Positions 1-10,737 of a DNA stretch of 64,000 nucleotides are shown here, one piece after another; the first letter of the stretch is position 1; each line of letters starts with the position of its first letter. A model generated the notes under the pieces. It saw only the letters and a program-made list of their open reading frames with translations, was not told where the DNA came from and did no database searches. This DNA comes from Chloranthus sessilifolius. Taxonomy: Eukaryota > Streptophyta > Magnoliopsida > Chloranthales > Chloranthaceae. The DNA lies in assembly GCA_021018995.1 (NCBI GenBank), contig CM037587.1:6822866-6886865 (forward strand), given 5' to 3'. Position numbers and translations under genes: made by a program.

Positions 1-154
1 GTCGCTGGGCGGAGTCCTCCACAGCGTGTTGTGGTATTGTTCACAACAAGCTGTGATTATTTCTCCTGAAGACGGTTTCAGCCTCCTTTTCTCCTTTCTT
101 TCTTATTTTCTCTTTCCACTTTCACCTGTCTTACTTTGTGTGATATCCCCATCA
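1..154 (-). mobile_element. Inverted gypsy LTR end inside the pol of another gypsy element
   Basis: Read on the minus strand this begins TGATGGGGATATC, like the starts of the LTRs at 15709 and 29474, and continues into the same CACAGC/GCTGTG-rich stretch and a CTCCGCCCAGCGAC block. It ends abruptly against plus-strand reverse-transcriptase sequence, so an LTR in the opposite orientation was inserted in that gene. Whether it is a solo LTR or part of a full element cannot be told, because the window cuts it. Confidence 0.75.
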
Positions 155-2436
155 GAGACCCTAAAGGGCGAGAAGTTATTTGCAAATCTCAAGAAGTGCA
201 CCTTCATGCAATGTTCCGTTGTCTTCTTGGGATTCATTATCTCGCCCGATGGAATGGCCGCAGATCCCAAAAAGGTTAGAGCCATTGTGGAGTGGCCCGA
301 GCCTAAGAACATGCACGATGTCCGCAACTTCCATGGCTTGGTTACTCTCTATCATTGCGTTATCAGAAGCTTTAGCACCATCATGGTCCCAATCACTAAT
401 TGGATGAAAAAAAGGGATTTCCAATGGGGCAAAGCCGCAATGAAAGCCTTTGCCGAGATCAAACAAAGGATGAGTAGGGCACCCGTCATGCGCTTGCCCG
501 ACTTTTCTAAAGTCTTCGAAGTCGCATAAGACACATCGGGTGTGGGTATAGGAGGAGTGCTTAGCTAAGAGGGTCACCCAGTGGCCTATTTTAGTGAAAA
601 GCCTAATGAGGCAAAGCAAAAACACTCCACCTATGACAAGGAGTTTTATGCGGTCGTTTGTTCCTTATGGTATTGGAAACATTACCTTAAGTCGCAAGAA
701 TTTGTGTTGTTCTCCGACCATGAAGCTTTACCCTTTTTAACCTCTTAGAAGAAGCTAAATCCGAGGCACGCGAAATGGGTTGAATACCTCTAAAGCTTCA
801 CCTTCGTGTTGAAGCATAGGGCAGGTGTTGAAAACAGGGCTGTTGATGCACTTCAACGTCGGGTGGCACCTTTGCACTCTATGAGCAGCGAGGTCGTCGG
901 GTTCGAACGATTAAAAGAAGAGTACCCCGAGTGCCCAAATTTTGGGGTAGAGCACACTGCTCTCCTTAGTAACCCGACCAGCACACGCTCCGCGTACACC
1001 TTCCAGGATGGGTACTTGTTTAACGGCACTCGCCTTTGCATCCCTCGCACTTCATTGCGTGACTTCCTCATTTGGGAGTACATGTCAGAGGGTTAGTCGG
1101 ACATTTCGGGCGTAATAAGACTGTTGCGCTCGTAGAAGATAGGTTCTTTTGGCCTAGCCTAATGAGAGATGTTGCCAGGGTTGTCAAACATTGTCGTAAT
1201 TGTCATGTGTCGAAACAGAGTAAGCAAAATTCCGGCTTGTATACCCCGTTACTCGTGCCACACACACCGTGGCAAGGCCTCTATGGATTTCGTGCTCGGA
1301 CTTCCCAAAACTCCAAGGAAGCACGATTCCATCTTTGTTGTAGTGGACCGATTTTCCAAAATGGCCCACTTCATGCCTTGTTCCAAAACCTTCGATGCAT
1401 CCCACATTGCTAAATTATTTTTCGTGGAGGTAGTGCGTCTTCATGGGTTGCCCAAAACCATCGTGTCTGGCAGGGACATCAAGTTCACTAGCTATATTTG
1501 GAAGACCCTTTGGCACATGATGGGTGCAATGCTTCAATTCTCGTCGGCCTATTACCCTCAAACGGATGGCCAAACCGAGAGCACCAATAAGAGTTTTGGG
1601 AATCTCCTTCGTAGTCTTATCGGTAATCATGTTTGGAACTGGGATACCATTTTGCCCATAGTTGAGTTTGCTTATAATAATTGTCAATAGGTCCATTGGC
1701 ATGAGCCCCTTTGAGGTTGTACATGGTTACAAGCCTAGGACACCTTTAGATTTGATTCCCATGTTAGCGTCACACAGAGTATCTGAGTCTGCCGATGCAT
1801 TTGCACAACACATTCATAGCTTGCATGCTGAAATTAAACATATGATTAATTCAAGCAACAATCAATACAAATTATCTACTGATACTTACAGGCGTTTCAA
1901 GGAATATCAGGTGGGTGATCAAGTGATGATCTTAATTAGGCCTGAACGGTTCCCATCGGGACCCGCAAAGAAGCTCCAACCCTAAGGTGCTGACCCTTTT
2001 AGAGTTTTGGCAAGGAGTGGTCCTAATGCATATGTCCTAGAGCTTCCCCAAGGTACGGGGTTAGGTCAACATTCAATGTGGAGAACCTAGTTCCTTACAT
2101 GGGATCAACCCCACCTCCTGAAAACCCTTTCCAGCCCTCTCATTGCCCCAGCCCCACCCAAACCTTACAACCGGCGCCTCTCCCTTCTCCAAGCAAAAAG
2201 CGACAAGATGTGATTGAGGATTTCAGACAAGATGTGATTAAGGATATACTAAATGATCATGTCGTATCCACACGTGACGGAGGATTTCAGAAGTACTTAG
2301 TCAAGTGGGTCAGAAAATCGGAGTCTAAAAACATATGGATCCATGAGAATGAGGTTCCCCGATTGGACCCCGACTTGCTCGATAGCTACCACGACAATGT
2401 TTCATCGGTGATGAAACCTATTTGGTCCGCGGGAAT
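155..2436 (+). pseudogene. Decayed Ty3/gypsy chromovirus pol (RT end, RNase H, integrase, chromodomain)
   Basis: Translated pieces follow the pol order. The end of reverse transcriptase ([19 protein letters not shown]) is followed by RNase H ([16 protein letters not shown]) and the integrase zinc-binding part ([12 protein letters not shown]). The integrase core comes next ([26 protein letters not shown]), then the GPFRV-type C-terminal domain and a chromodomain (YLVKWVRKSESKNIWIHENE) near 2290-2350. In-frame stops occur near 567, 748 and 793. Frame shifts near 1090, 1280, 1690 and 2070 break the frame, so no product is expected. Known families of this type use the chromodomain to target integration to chromatin. 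The 5' part of the gene is cut off by the inverted LTR at 1-154. The element is closest to the one starting at 60380, judging by RT and LTR sequence. Confidence 0.92.
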
Positions 2437-3307
2437 TAACGGGGACGCCGAGTATGTGGACATCGGTTTTAGACCACATTGCTTCAGGGGAGAAAAGGAA
2501 GCACAAGACGTCATCAGGTGATGGACGTCCATAGGCTCAGGACAGACGCTCGCAAATCAAAAGCTTCACTGTTTTTGTGCCACGGACATCCGCGACCTTC
2601 ACGGATGTCTGTGGATAGGTGACAGACCTCCGTGAGCTCCAGGACAGACGTCCGTGGAGAGTTCCACCCAGCAACGGAAATTTCTATTTTCTGCCAAAAT
2701 TTGCTTTTTCTGTCTTTTATTATTTTAGGATTCTTTTTATTCGAATTATTAGTTGGATGCCTATTTAAAGAGGCTTGTAAAAACAATTTAATTAGTTATT
2801 GATGAATATTGAAGAGTTTTTGCTTGCATGAAGAGAGTCTTCTTCCCCGTTATGGGTTTGGTGTGAGGCCAAGGGAGTGATTCCCAAAGTTATCTTTTTA
2901 TCTTTTCTTTTATCTATCTCTGTTTTCTCCTATTATCTTTCATCCAAGTCATCCATATTTTCTGAAACCCTAAATCATCAAAAACCCTAGCTTTCAACTG
3001 AGCCATCAAATCTACTTAATTCCCCACAACCCGAGTGAGATCTAGCGATTCTACATCGGATCAACGACGAACGCCCAAGCCTGGAAAAGCTAAAGTTCTA
3101 TCTTTAAGCCTGATCTTACCTTAAAGCTAATGGGAGTCGCGCATCGGACTGGACCCTAACCGGATCTCGCATGATCTACTAATCAGAATTCTCAGAACCC
3201 TAAGGTATTGAGATAATTTTGCGATTATGGTGGAATTACTTTATTTAATTTTGGCAAATCCTCATTAAATCATTATTCACGCATTTTAGGGTTCCCGTTC
3301 CGCATCA
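2437..3307 (+). repeat. 3' LTR of the first gypsy element
   Basis: The LTR starts TAACGGGGACGCC (the usual TG is mutated to TA) and ends TTCCGCATCA. It matches the LTR at 60380-61238 in ends and body, including the block GGTTTGGTGTGAGGCCAAGG near 2860. A CTATTTAAAG TATA-like box lies near 2761. Its upstream part (2521-2660) carries GGACGTCC-type palindromes not seen in the other LTRs. Confidence 0.85.
2521..2660. promoter_or_regulatory. GGACGTCC-type palindrome cluster in LTR U3
   Basis: A perfect 12-bp palindrome ATGGACGTCCAT (2521-2532) is followed by related half-palindromes: GACAGACG, CACGGACATCCG, CACGGATGTCTGTG, GACAGACCTCCGTG and GACAGACGTCCGTGG. It lies about 100-220 bp into the LTR, upstream of the TATA-like box, where retrotransposon promoter elements normally sit. 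A regulatory role is inferred from position only. Confidence 0.5.
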
Positions 3308-3537
3308 AAAGATCGTTGCTGCCAAAGACTAGCCAAAAACATTTCTTTATCATCTAATTCAATATAGTCAAAGCCCGTCTAATTTTAGGATAAACAAATG
3401 AGTGACACCAATAATATTGGCACACGTAGGGAACCATCGGACAGTCAATTTTTATTATATGTGGTACACAACCCTAAAGTAACTCTAAAATCACATGGAA
3501 AATATCACTCTCCAACGTGATTTTAAGGATACTCTTT

Positions 3538-3690
3538 TAGATGTGTGCAAAAAAAAGGACCAAAACCATAACGAATCGATCCAAAAAACAGACTGAAATA
3601 TTTGGGTTCGGTTCGGTTTCGAGGAAAAAAAAAAATCAAAACGGAACCGATTGTTTTGGTTACGGCTATTCCAAACCGAAAATTTAACGC
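3538..3690. mobile_element. Possible hAT-type MITE remnant
   Basis: It starts TAGATGTGTGCAAAAAAAAG and contains inverted GGTTCGGTTCGGTTTCG and AACCGAAAA blocks, a composition typical of plant hAT-derived MITEs. The opposite terminus and a target-site duplication were not found. Confidence 0.35.
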
Positions 3691-3960
3691 TATGACACGT
3701 ACATGATCGTATAAAATGAGTTTTAATTGAAGTATCAAAATTTTGGAAATTATAAAAATGACTATACTCGATAAATATAAAATTAGTATAATATTTAACA
3801 CCTATTAATCTGTCAATAGTAATTATATGTAAGGAGACTTTAGAAAAAGATGGTCCATTTTAGGCTATTATGCTAGAAAAAAAAGTTTTAGGTAAAAGGG
3901 GTTTCACGGAAATTAGGAGCTCAAAGATATGTGAGATCCCAATATTGGGGTTTTGAAAGT

Positions 3961-4046
3961 TTCTTAGCAAATTACATCACTACACCTCTTTCTTAGCAAA
4001 TCACATCACTATTCTCTTTCTTAGCAAATTACATCACTTCCCCTCT
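3961..4046. repeat. Three-copy 28-29 bp tandem repeat
   Basis: Three successive units each begin TTCTTAGCAAAT(T/C)ACATCAC and differ mainly in their last eight bases. Confidence 0.8.
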
Positions 4047-4332
4047 CTTCATTGGTTTTTCCTCCCGAATCTTTTTGGCCCCTGGATCGAGGCCATTTGA
4101 GACTGTCTGATCTAAGTTTCAGAGTGTTGCGTGGGTCATCTTCAACTTCTAGACCAGTCGCAAAACCTCTGGTAGGGTGTTCTTGGAAGCTTCTCCGATC
4201 CAACCTACACTCAGGGTTTTGATTGGAATCTAATTTGGAGCTGGATCGAGTGTCTTGAGGCCTGGTTCTCAGGGTTTCAATGGTATTTGGGGTCATCTTC
4301 TCCCTTTGGCTGAAACTCTAGGGTTTCTTATT

Positions 4333-4457
4333 GCAGGAGTTTGTACCCACTGATCCTAACTCAACCTCACAAAACCGGCTTATAAGGTGACGTTTTGCCC
4401 AAGATATAAAGAGCCCAAGAAGGGCCACCCCACAGCCAATGTGGGACAAATCCAACA
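4333..4457 (-). mobile_element. TRIM-like LTR (minus strand)
   Basis: Minus-strand reading starts TGTTGGATTTGTCCCACATT, contains TATAAGCCGGTTTTGTGAGG and ends near CCTGCA. It is related to the copies at 10298-10414, 15516-15647 and 30332-30448. It interrupts a minus-strand copia gag. No primer-binding site is seen beside it, so it may be a solo LTR. Confidence 0.6.
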
Positions 4458-4945
4458 CTTTCCACAAGCTACAAATCTCAGTGTAGTAGGCACTTATAGA
4501 TCTCTCTCCCCCAGATGAAGTCTTCCAATTTTATCAATTACTTGGAACTTTTTTGCTAAGTTCCATTTTGAGAGAAGACATCCTGCAAGGAATCCCACGT
4601 CTCCTTAGCATTTCTGGCTTTCATAAAGGATTTACTAATGGTATGGTGCATAGAGGAATACAACCATGTCATAACAGTCAAATCTGCACTTTTCCAGTCC
4701 ACATAACTTGAATCAGTAGGGGATGGTTCGGGTATAGTCCCCAAGACATGACCATATTTTTTCTTGGATTCCAAATACATGGATTGCGACAATTCCAAGT
4801 AGTTGCTCCCATCAAATTTCACGGCAGTTATCTGCAAACTGTGAGGTCTATCTTCACCATATGTGGTACCAGTTTTATGCCCTCCGTTACACTTATAAGA
4901 TATAGAGCAGATCAGCCACACAAATTTCACAAGAAAACTGAGCAA
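4458..4945 (-). pseudogene. Copia gag fragment
   Basis: The minus-strand translation carries the copia gag/UBN2 start pattern: SLQITAVKFDGSNYLELSQS, then KKYGHVLGTIPEPSPTDSS, DWKSADLTVMTWLYSSM and AKETWDSLQDVFSQ. This family packages retrotransposon RNA into virus-like particles. The open frame ends at 4556, and similar sequence continues in other frames to about 4458, where the TRIM-like LTR interrupts it. The leader and 5' LTR of the same element lie upstream on the minus strand (to 5850). No protease or polymerase part follows, so this is a truncated copy. Confidence 0.8.
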
Positions 4946-5636
4946 TACAACCTCTTTTACCTCACAACAGCAGTATACACCCCCGTTTCAGGTCACACGA
5001 CCTTTTAACAACCACAACCACAATAAAGAGCTTCACAGCTCAAGGTGCAGTGCCCATACACACTGTACGTGGCTCCCATCACCGGCACACTTTCAAGAAC
5101 TCAAGTACAGCCACAACACCAAGCTCAAACACCCCATATTCATCGCTGAGATTTCTACGAGAGCATACACATCATATTGATCACAAACAAATGGAATCTC
5201 AGATTTCCGATGAATCTCCAGCGAGGACTCACACAAAACGATAGGTTTCGGCAAGGAACTCACAGATTTATCATAAAAGAAATGAAATTCGCCCTTTTAA
5301 TACATATCAATACTGATTCACATACCTCAATGATTGTTTTTGAGGTTTATTATAGAGCCGTGGATAGAGTTACACCTTGCCGGAAAACATGGAGAACCAG
5401 TAGTAACTGGAGATGAAGAAGATGATGATCACTACAAGTCATCTTTCCAGTACCCGAATGAAGAAGTGACAGAAGCGCAAAGGAACCGAAACCGAATTTC
5501 AATCAGAACCGAACATCGAAATTTGATCATCAGGTCAAAGATTAGCCATGTTGACGTCAGTGTGACATCAACAGACACGTCAGCAAATCTAGGATGATGT
5601 CAACACACGCAAAGTGATATCTGATGAGGATCAGTT
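4946..5636 (-). mobile_element. Untranslated leader of the minus-strand copia
   Basis: This lies between the primer-binding site and the gag reading frame of the minus-strand copia. No convincing protein is encoded; the open frames here look fortuitous. Confidence 0.5.
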
Positions 5637-5649
5637 GCTCTGATACCAA
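5637..5649 (-). other. Primer-binding site (initiator Met-tRNA type)
   Basis: The minus strand reads TTGGTATCAGAGC directly after the LTR. The core TGGTATCAGAGC is the standard plant retrotransposon site complementary to the 3' end of initiator Met-tRNA. Confidence 0.85.
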
Positions 5650-5850
5650 GTCAAATTTAATAATCTTACGGTTAGGTTTGGAATAAGAGGAAGTTTGAGA
5701 GAATTAGGGATGAGTTTCTTAACACTAATCCCAATGCATTAACACCTTATATATGGAATCATTAAATCACAGAATATAGGGAAAACAAAATAATTGAAGA
5801 GAGTAACTGAAACCACTTACTCTACAAACATCCAATCTAAACTACTAACA
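5650..5850 (-). repeat. Copia 5' LTR (minus strand)
   Basis: Minus-strand reading starts TGTTAGTAGTTTAG and ends next to the primer-binding site. A TATA-like TATATAAGG lies inside. The 3' boundary lacks a clean CA. Confidence 0.65.
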
Positions 5851-5879
5851 CACTGACTAAAGTAAATACATTTGCATCT

Positions 5880-7593
5880 TCATCAATAACAGGTCCTGTA
5901 AGTATCACTAATTCTATTAGTCCTTTGCCTTCTACTTCTGTTGACTATATTGCCCTTGACTTGTTTATAGCTTTTCGCAAAGAAATCTGATCTTGTGTTA
6001 CACCATATCTCATTGCAAAATATATCTCCTATCTAGATTTCACTCCTTGCTACAGAGCCTTCCTTGTTGCAATAGATATCAAGCCCATTCCTCATACTGT
6101 TAAAGCTGTCTTAGACCATCTGTCATGGAAAGCTGCAATGATTGAGAAAATGACTGCTCTTCAAAGCAGCCATATTAGGATATGGTTACTCTTCCTCTTG
6201 AGAAGAAGATTGTGGGATGTAAATGAGTGCTCGTTGTGAAACACAATCTAGATGGAACGGTGACTTGATATAAGACTTGTCTGGTTGCAATAGGGTTCAC
6301 CAAACCTAAGACATTGACTATGAGGCGACTTTTGCTCCAGTTGTAACGTTCACATCTGTGCGAATCCTTCTCTCTCTCTTGCGGCCATGCAGGATTGGCC
6401 TCTCCATCAGCTGGACCTTAAAAATGTCTTTCTCAATGGTGATCTTACTGAAGAAGTTTATATGGACCCTCACCCTGGTTTCTTGCTTCAGGGGCAGACA
6501 GGCAAGTGTGTAGACTCCTGAAGTCTATCTATGGGTTAAAGCAATCACCCAAAACCTGATTCCAGCAGTTCAGTAATGTAGTCATGGATTTGGAATTTCT
6601 GAGGTGTCACTCTGACCCTACTGTTTTCATCCACTCAAGCTCCTCTGATTGCATTATTCTTTTGGTATATGTGGATCACATTATTCTTATCGGAGATGAT
6701 CAAGCATTTATCAGCCATTTGAAATCTGAGTTGGGCTGCATTTTTTAAGTAAAGGACATAGGGAACCTCAAGTACCCTTGGGCTTGAAAGTTCAAGAAAG
6801 GGACATTCCAGAGGAAATGCACAATTGATCTACTCAAAGATACAGAGACATTGAGATGTAAGTCATCCATTTCTCCAATCGATCAGAAACTCTCTCTACA
6901 TGAACTTGATGGTATTTTCTTCTAGAGTACCAAAGATTTGCTTGAAGGCTCGTATATCTTACCTTGACCAGACCTGACATCACTTTTGCAATCAGTCTCG
7001 TGAGTCAGTTCATGCATGCTCCTCGCACTTCCCATAGTTGTTGTTCATCATATCCTTCAGTACATCAAGTCTAGCCCAGGGTTTGATCTGGTTTATCGCT
7101 CACATGGTGAAATGAGCTCATTTACACCAATGCCGATTGGGCTGGTTCTATTATGGATCGACAATCTACGTCAGGATATTGTGTCTTCCTTAGAGGCAAT
7201 TTAGTGCCCTGGAAAAGAAAGAAGCAAGTTATGGCCTTTAAGTCCAGTGTTGGCGCGGAATATGGAGCCACTGTACATGGTACATGTGAATTCATATGGC
7301 TTCACTCCCTTCTTTCAGAGCTCAGATATCACACTAGCCACCCAATACTGCATCATGGTGAGAATGGCGTTATTGAGAAAGGAGCATCAGACTCAGTTCT
7401 ACATGAAAGAACAAAGAAAATTGAGGTCGACATTCACTTTGTTCAGAAAAAAGTTAAAGATGGGTCACTGGAGCTTGTTGACGTGGCCTCCTCCCAGCAG
7501 CTTCCAGACAACTTCACCAAAGTTGTTGGGCCTAATGTTCTTCAAGAAGTTGTTGTGAAGCTAGGCATGTTAGATGTACATGCACCAGCTTGA
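5880..7593 (+). pseudogene. Copia pol fragment (RT and RNase H)
   Basis: Plus-strand translations in several frames give the copia RVT_2 domain: a degraded TALQSSH segment, [38 protein letters not shown], then LLVYVDHIILIGDDQ. The usual YVDD catalytic motif reads YVDH, a lost metal-binding aspartate. RNase H follows from about 7020 (DRQSTSGYCVFLRGNLVPWK, LHERTKKIEVDIHFV, DNFTKVVG). In-frame stops and frame shifts occur throughout. It ends just before a polypurine tract and 3' LTR, so it is the 3' half of a copia element whose gag and integrase are missing. Confidence 0.9.
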
Positions 7594-7800
7594 GGGGGGT
7601 GTTGTTAGTGTCATAAGTATAGTGTTATGTTATGTGATTATAATGGGTATGTGAGTATCATATGTTGGTGTGTCAGTAATAATTGCTACAGCTTAATATA
7701 AATGATAGTGAGGGGACCCCTAACTCACTAAGCCTTCTCATTATTTCTCCTCTTTATCTCTTGTCATCTTATCTTCTCTTCTCTACCACTAAACCTAACA
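7591..7800 (+). repeat. Polypurine tract and copia 3' LTR
   Basis: The polypurine tract TGAGGGGGGT (7591-7600) precedes an LTR running from TGTTAGTGTCATAAG (7603) to CTAAACCTAACA (7800). It resembles the minus-strand LTR near 14236-14399. Confidence 0.8.
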
Positions 7801-7811
7801 CTAAAACCATC

Positions 7812-8978
7812 ATCCTATACAAGTCAAATGATGCTTATTATAACCCGTACCATCTTTGCAGGCCTTTCTCATCCAACATGAAAAGTATTATGGTGGAATA
7901 AATGAATGCCTTAGAGGGTTATCATACTTGGGGCATGGTTCCACTTCTTTTAGGAAAAGAAATTGTGGGATGTAAGGGGGTCCTAAGAGTGAAGCACAAT
8001 CTTGATGGCAATGTTGAACAATATAAGGCATGTCTAGTTGTCCGTGGATTTGCTCATAATTATGGTATGGATCACAGTTCTAAAATTCGATTGAGTTATT
8101 CGAAACTCATAAGAGTTGACTCGACTGAGTAACTCCAAGGAAAACTACAAAAAATGAAGTTTTTTTGAGTTTTTTGAGTAACTCAACCGAGTTAACTCGA
8201 GTAACTCATATAAGTTATTTTACAAAAATTGCTAATTATTTTTTTTTTAATTGTTAATATTTTATATTTATATATATATAGGAATTGAGAAAATACACTC
8301 GAGTGTAGAATTTTTGCGCTACACTCTGAGTGCTTTATCACATGCCACGTGGCACGTGGTGCCAAATGGATGGTCCCTTTAAGGGTCGTCTGATTTACAT
8401 TACTCTTCCATGACCGGACATCTCTTTTGTGGTCAGCCTGGTCAGTCAGTTCATGCACGCTCCACATGCCCCACATCTTCTTGTGGTGTCATCAGATTCT
8501 CCGATACATGAAGTCCAGTCCTAGTCAAGGACTTGTATATCACTCTCATGGTCATCTACATATTCTGGGAAACAGATGCTAATTAGACTGTCTCCACAAC
8601 TAATTGATGTTCTACATTTGAATATTGTGTCTTCTTTGGAGGCAATTTGGCTGCATGGAACTCCTCTGGAGCCCATGAACTCCTATGGCTTCATTCTCTA
8701 TTATCTGAGTTTAGATTTCAATGGTTCCATGCTACCTCATTGTGATAATGAAGTCATTGAAAATATTATATTGGATACTATTCTATGTAAACGGACAAAA
8801 CATATTGAGGTTGATGTGAATTTCATTAGAGAATAGTTTGGATCATACTTCGGAAATTTTTTATGTGATTATTCTCAATAGCTACCAGATGCTCTTACTA
8901 AAGTTGTTAGGCCTGTCCTCTTCCTGACGCTACTATCAACTGGGTATGTTTGAAGTTTATGCTCCAGCTCGAGGGGAT
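7812..8978 (+). pseudogene. Second decayed copia fragment (RT start and RNase H)
   Basis: 7880-8080 encodes the beginning of the copia RT (MNALEGYHTWGMVPL, KHNLDGNVEQYKACLVVRGF). From about 8383 the reading resumes at the GRLIYI motif and QFMHAP, followed by a worn RNase H (KRTKHIEVDVNFI, DALTKVV). The polymerase palm between them is missing and replaced by an ACTCG-rich repeat (8084-8382). A polypurine tract, GAGGGGATTG, sits at 8971-8980, overlapping the start of the 3' LTR. Multiple stops make it non-coding. Confidence 0.85.
8084..8382. mobile_element. GAGTTACTCG-rich insertion, probably a MITE remnant
   Basis: It contains repeated inverted blocks such as GAGTTGACTCGACTGAGTAA and CCGAGTTAACTCGAGTAACTC, an AT-rich core and a GCCACGTGGC palindrome (8344-8353). 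It separates two parts of a copia pol. No clean terminal repeats or duplication were identified. Confidence 0.35.
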
Positions 8979-9100
8979 TGTTGGTGTGTGTTATATGTAT
9001 GTAACGTAGATGTGTAGAGTATATAAGTCGGTGTGTCTGTAGTAAGCTTTTCAATCAATATAAAAGATAATTGTTTTACCACACTTCTTTTATCAATAAA
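8979..9100 (+). repeat. Partial copia 3' LTR
   Basis: It starts TGTTGGTGTGTGTTATATG directly after a polypurine tract, with a TATATAAG box. Its 3' end is unclear and it may be truncated near 9100. Confidence 0.6.
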
Positions 9101-9113
9101 AAATGAAAAAACT

Positions 9114-9330
9114 TAATGGCTACCATATAAGTCCAACATACAAATAATTTTCAATGCCATTTAATTTCTTTGAATCAGATAATGGAAAACGTCTAATGGA
9201 AAGCGTCTTTTGACCAAATCTTTTGCACCATAGATCTTGAGATCATGGGCATCAAATCATTCGAAACACATTGTGGTTTCACATGGCATGCATCCCAAAC
9301 AGTGACCAGAGTACCAAGTTACCAGTTACT
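9114..9330 (+). repeat. Local direct repeat, copy 1
   Basis: This unit (GGCTAC...TTTGAATCAG...TTGCACCATAGATCT...TGGCATGCATCCCAAA) recurs at 9474-9603 plus 10465-10517, and in part at 10606-10737. Confidence 0.75.
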
Positions 9331-9473
9331 TGAGCCGCTTAGTGTGTGCCGCATGGAATCATCATCTGCATCGCCCAACAAGTGTGCCACAATCTAAATA
9401 TCATTGGTGCAAAAGATTGGGACGAAAATGATCTGCCTCATCGGAGTCAAAGCAATCAACCACCATCTAAAAT

Positions 9474-9603
9474 AAACGGCTACAATGTAAATCCAATGAA
9501 CCATTAACATTAGATGTCCTTTGATCACTTTGAATCAGGCGATTGAGATCCTCATTCAACCCAATTTTTGCACCATAGATCTGGAGATCATAGGCATCAA
9601 ATT
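9474..9603 (+). repeat. Local direct repeat, copy 2 (first part)
   Basis: It matches copy 1 up to CATAGGCATCAAATT. The match then stops at an insertion and resumes at 10465. Confidence 0.7.
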
Positions 9604-10464
9604 GAAGAAATTAGAATTCTACATCTTTGCAATGATTTTTCTTGTAATTTTCATTATAGAGAAGTCTCTTTATATAGAAGTAAATACGGTCTATAAAGAT
9701 CACAAGAGATCTGTAATTATTTAAAATACTTCCTAAAGTATTTTATAAATCCTAATCAATCCTAATTAGGCCTAAAATAGAAGATACGTATCATATGATG
9801 TGTATCTCTATTACCGAACTTCAATATCCTCTATTTTCATCCTGCAATCGCATGTTCCTTTGGAGAAAGCATGTGATTGGTTACATTAAATATCAGCCCT
9901 CGATCTCATGAAGTGAGTCGTCAATCCGTAACATCACATCGTGCCTGCTAGTAGTCACCACCTGCCTGTGAAGTCTATCACTGTCGCATCCCGCTCTTTT
10001 TTTAGACTGTCGGAGCCTGTGGCCCACTAGGTCAGGTCCGTCATGATCCATCCCAGAAGCTTACAATGTCGGATCGTGTGACTTAAAAAAAAAAGTTAGA
10101 TCATGAGGCATGACTGTGTAGATTAAGGGAGCTTGTAGAGAAGATATGAAGGAACCCTTGATTTTATTGGGAAAAAAAAACTTACGAAAATAGAGACAAA
10201 AGTAAAAGGAAAAAGATAAATAAAGCTCTAAGAGGTAGGCCACAGGACCATGGCCGACCTGATCGCAAGATTGGAGCCGGCCATGTCTCTGATACCATGA
10301 AGAATCCCATGAGCCTAACTCAACCTAACAAAACAGGCTTGTAAGGTGAGGATTGCCCCAGGTTTATATATAGCCCAAGGCCATGATACCCAGGCGATGT
10401 GGGACTATCGTTCACGCCCCCTCACATGTAATGTGTCTCTCTACGTCCCTGTGGTTACCATGAT
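9604..10464. mobile_element. 861-bp insertion carrying a TRIM-like LTR
   Basis: It splits repeat copy 2 and is flanked by AAATT on both sides (9599-9603 and 10465-10469), a candidate 5-bp target-site duplication. It contains a minus-strand TRIM-like LTR with primer-binding site and polypurine tract at 10286-10430. The rest has no recognisable coding sequence. Confidence 0.5.
10298..10414 (-). repeat. TRIM-like LTR (minus strand) with PBS and PPT on opposite sides
   Basis: Minus-strand reading starts TGAACGATAGTCCCACATCG and ends GGGATTCTTCA. It is followed by TGGTATCAGAGA, a primer-binding site, and preceded by GTGAGGGGGCG, a polypurine tract. Internal sequence on both sides implies a tandem or shared-LTR arrangement. 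Confidence 0.7.
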
Positions 10465-10737
10465 AAATTTGGTGGTTCCAGATGGCATGCATTCCAAAAA
10501 GTGACTCGAGTACCAAAAGCGTCGCTGCTCACGTTGGTTAGATAATATCAACTCAATTTATAATGAGAGCATCGTACAGTAGTGGTGGTGGTTGGTGGGG
10601 AGTGCATTAATTTTAGATGGCCTTTAATCGTTTTGAATCAGATGATGGAGATTGTCTTTTGACCCAATCTCTTGCACCATATCATCAAATTACACAGATC
10701 ACATGGTGGTTCCACTTGGCATGCATCCCCAAAGGTT
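10465..10737 (+). repeat. End of repeat copy 2, and partial copy 3
   Basis: 10465-10517 continues copy 2 (TGGTGGTTCCAGATGGCATG). After about 90 bp of unrelated sequence, 10606-10737 repeats the TTTGAATCAGATGATGGAG to GGCATGCATCCCCAAA part of the unit. Confidence 0.65.

Larger units (their letters stand above)
3308..4332. other. AT-rich stretch without a recognised gene
   Basis: No coding sequence was recognised. The stretch contains a probable MITE end (3538-3690) and a short tandem repeat (3961-4046). Open frames here are short and unlike known proteins. Confidence 0.6.

Noticed and set aside
4021..4296. 91-residue minus-strand open frame
   Set aside because: Arg/Ser-rich with no family resemblance or conserved motif; likely chance.
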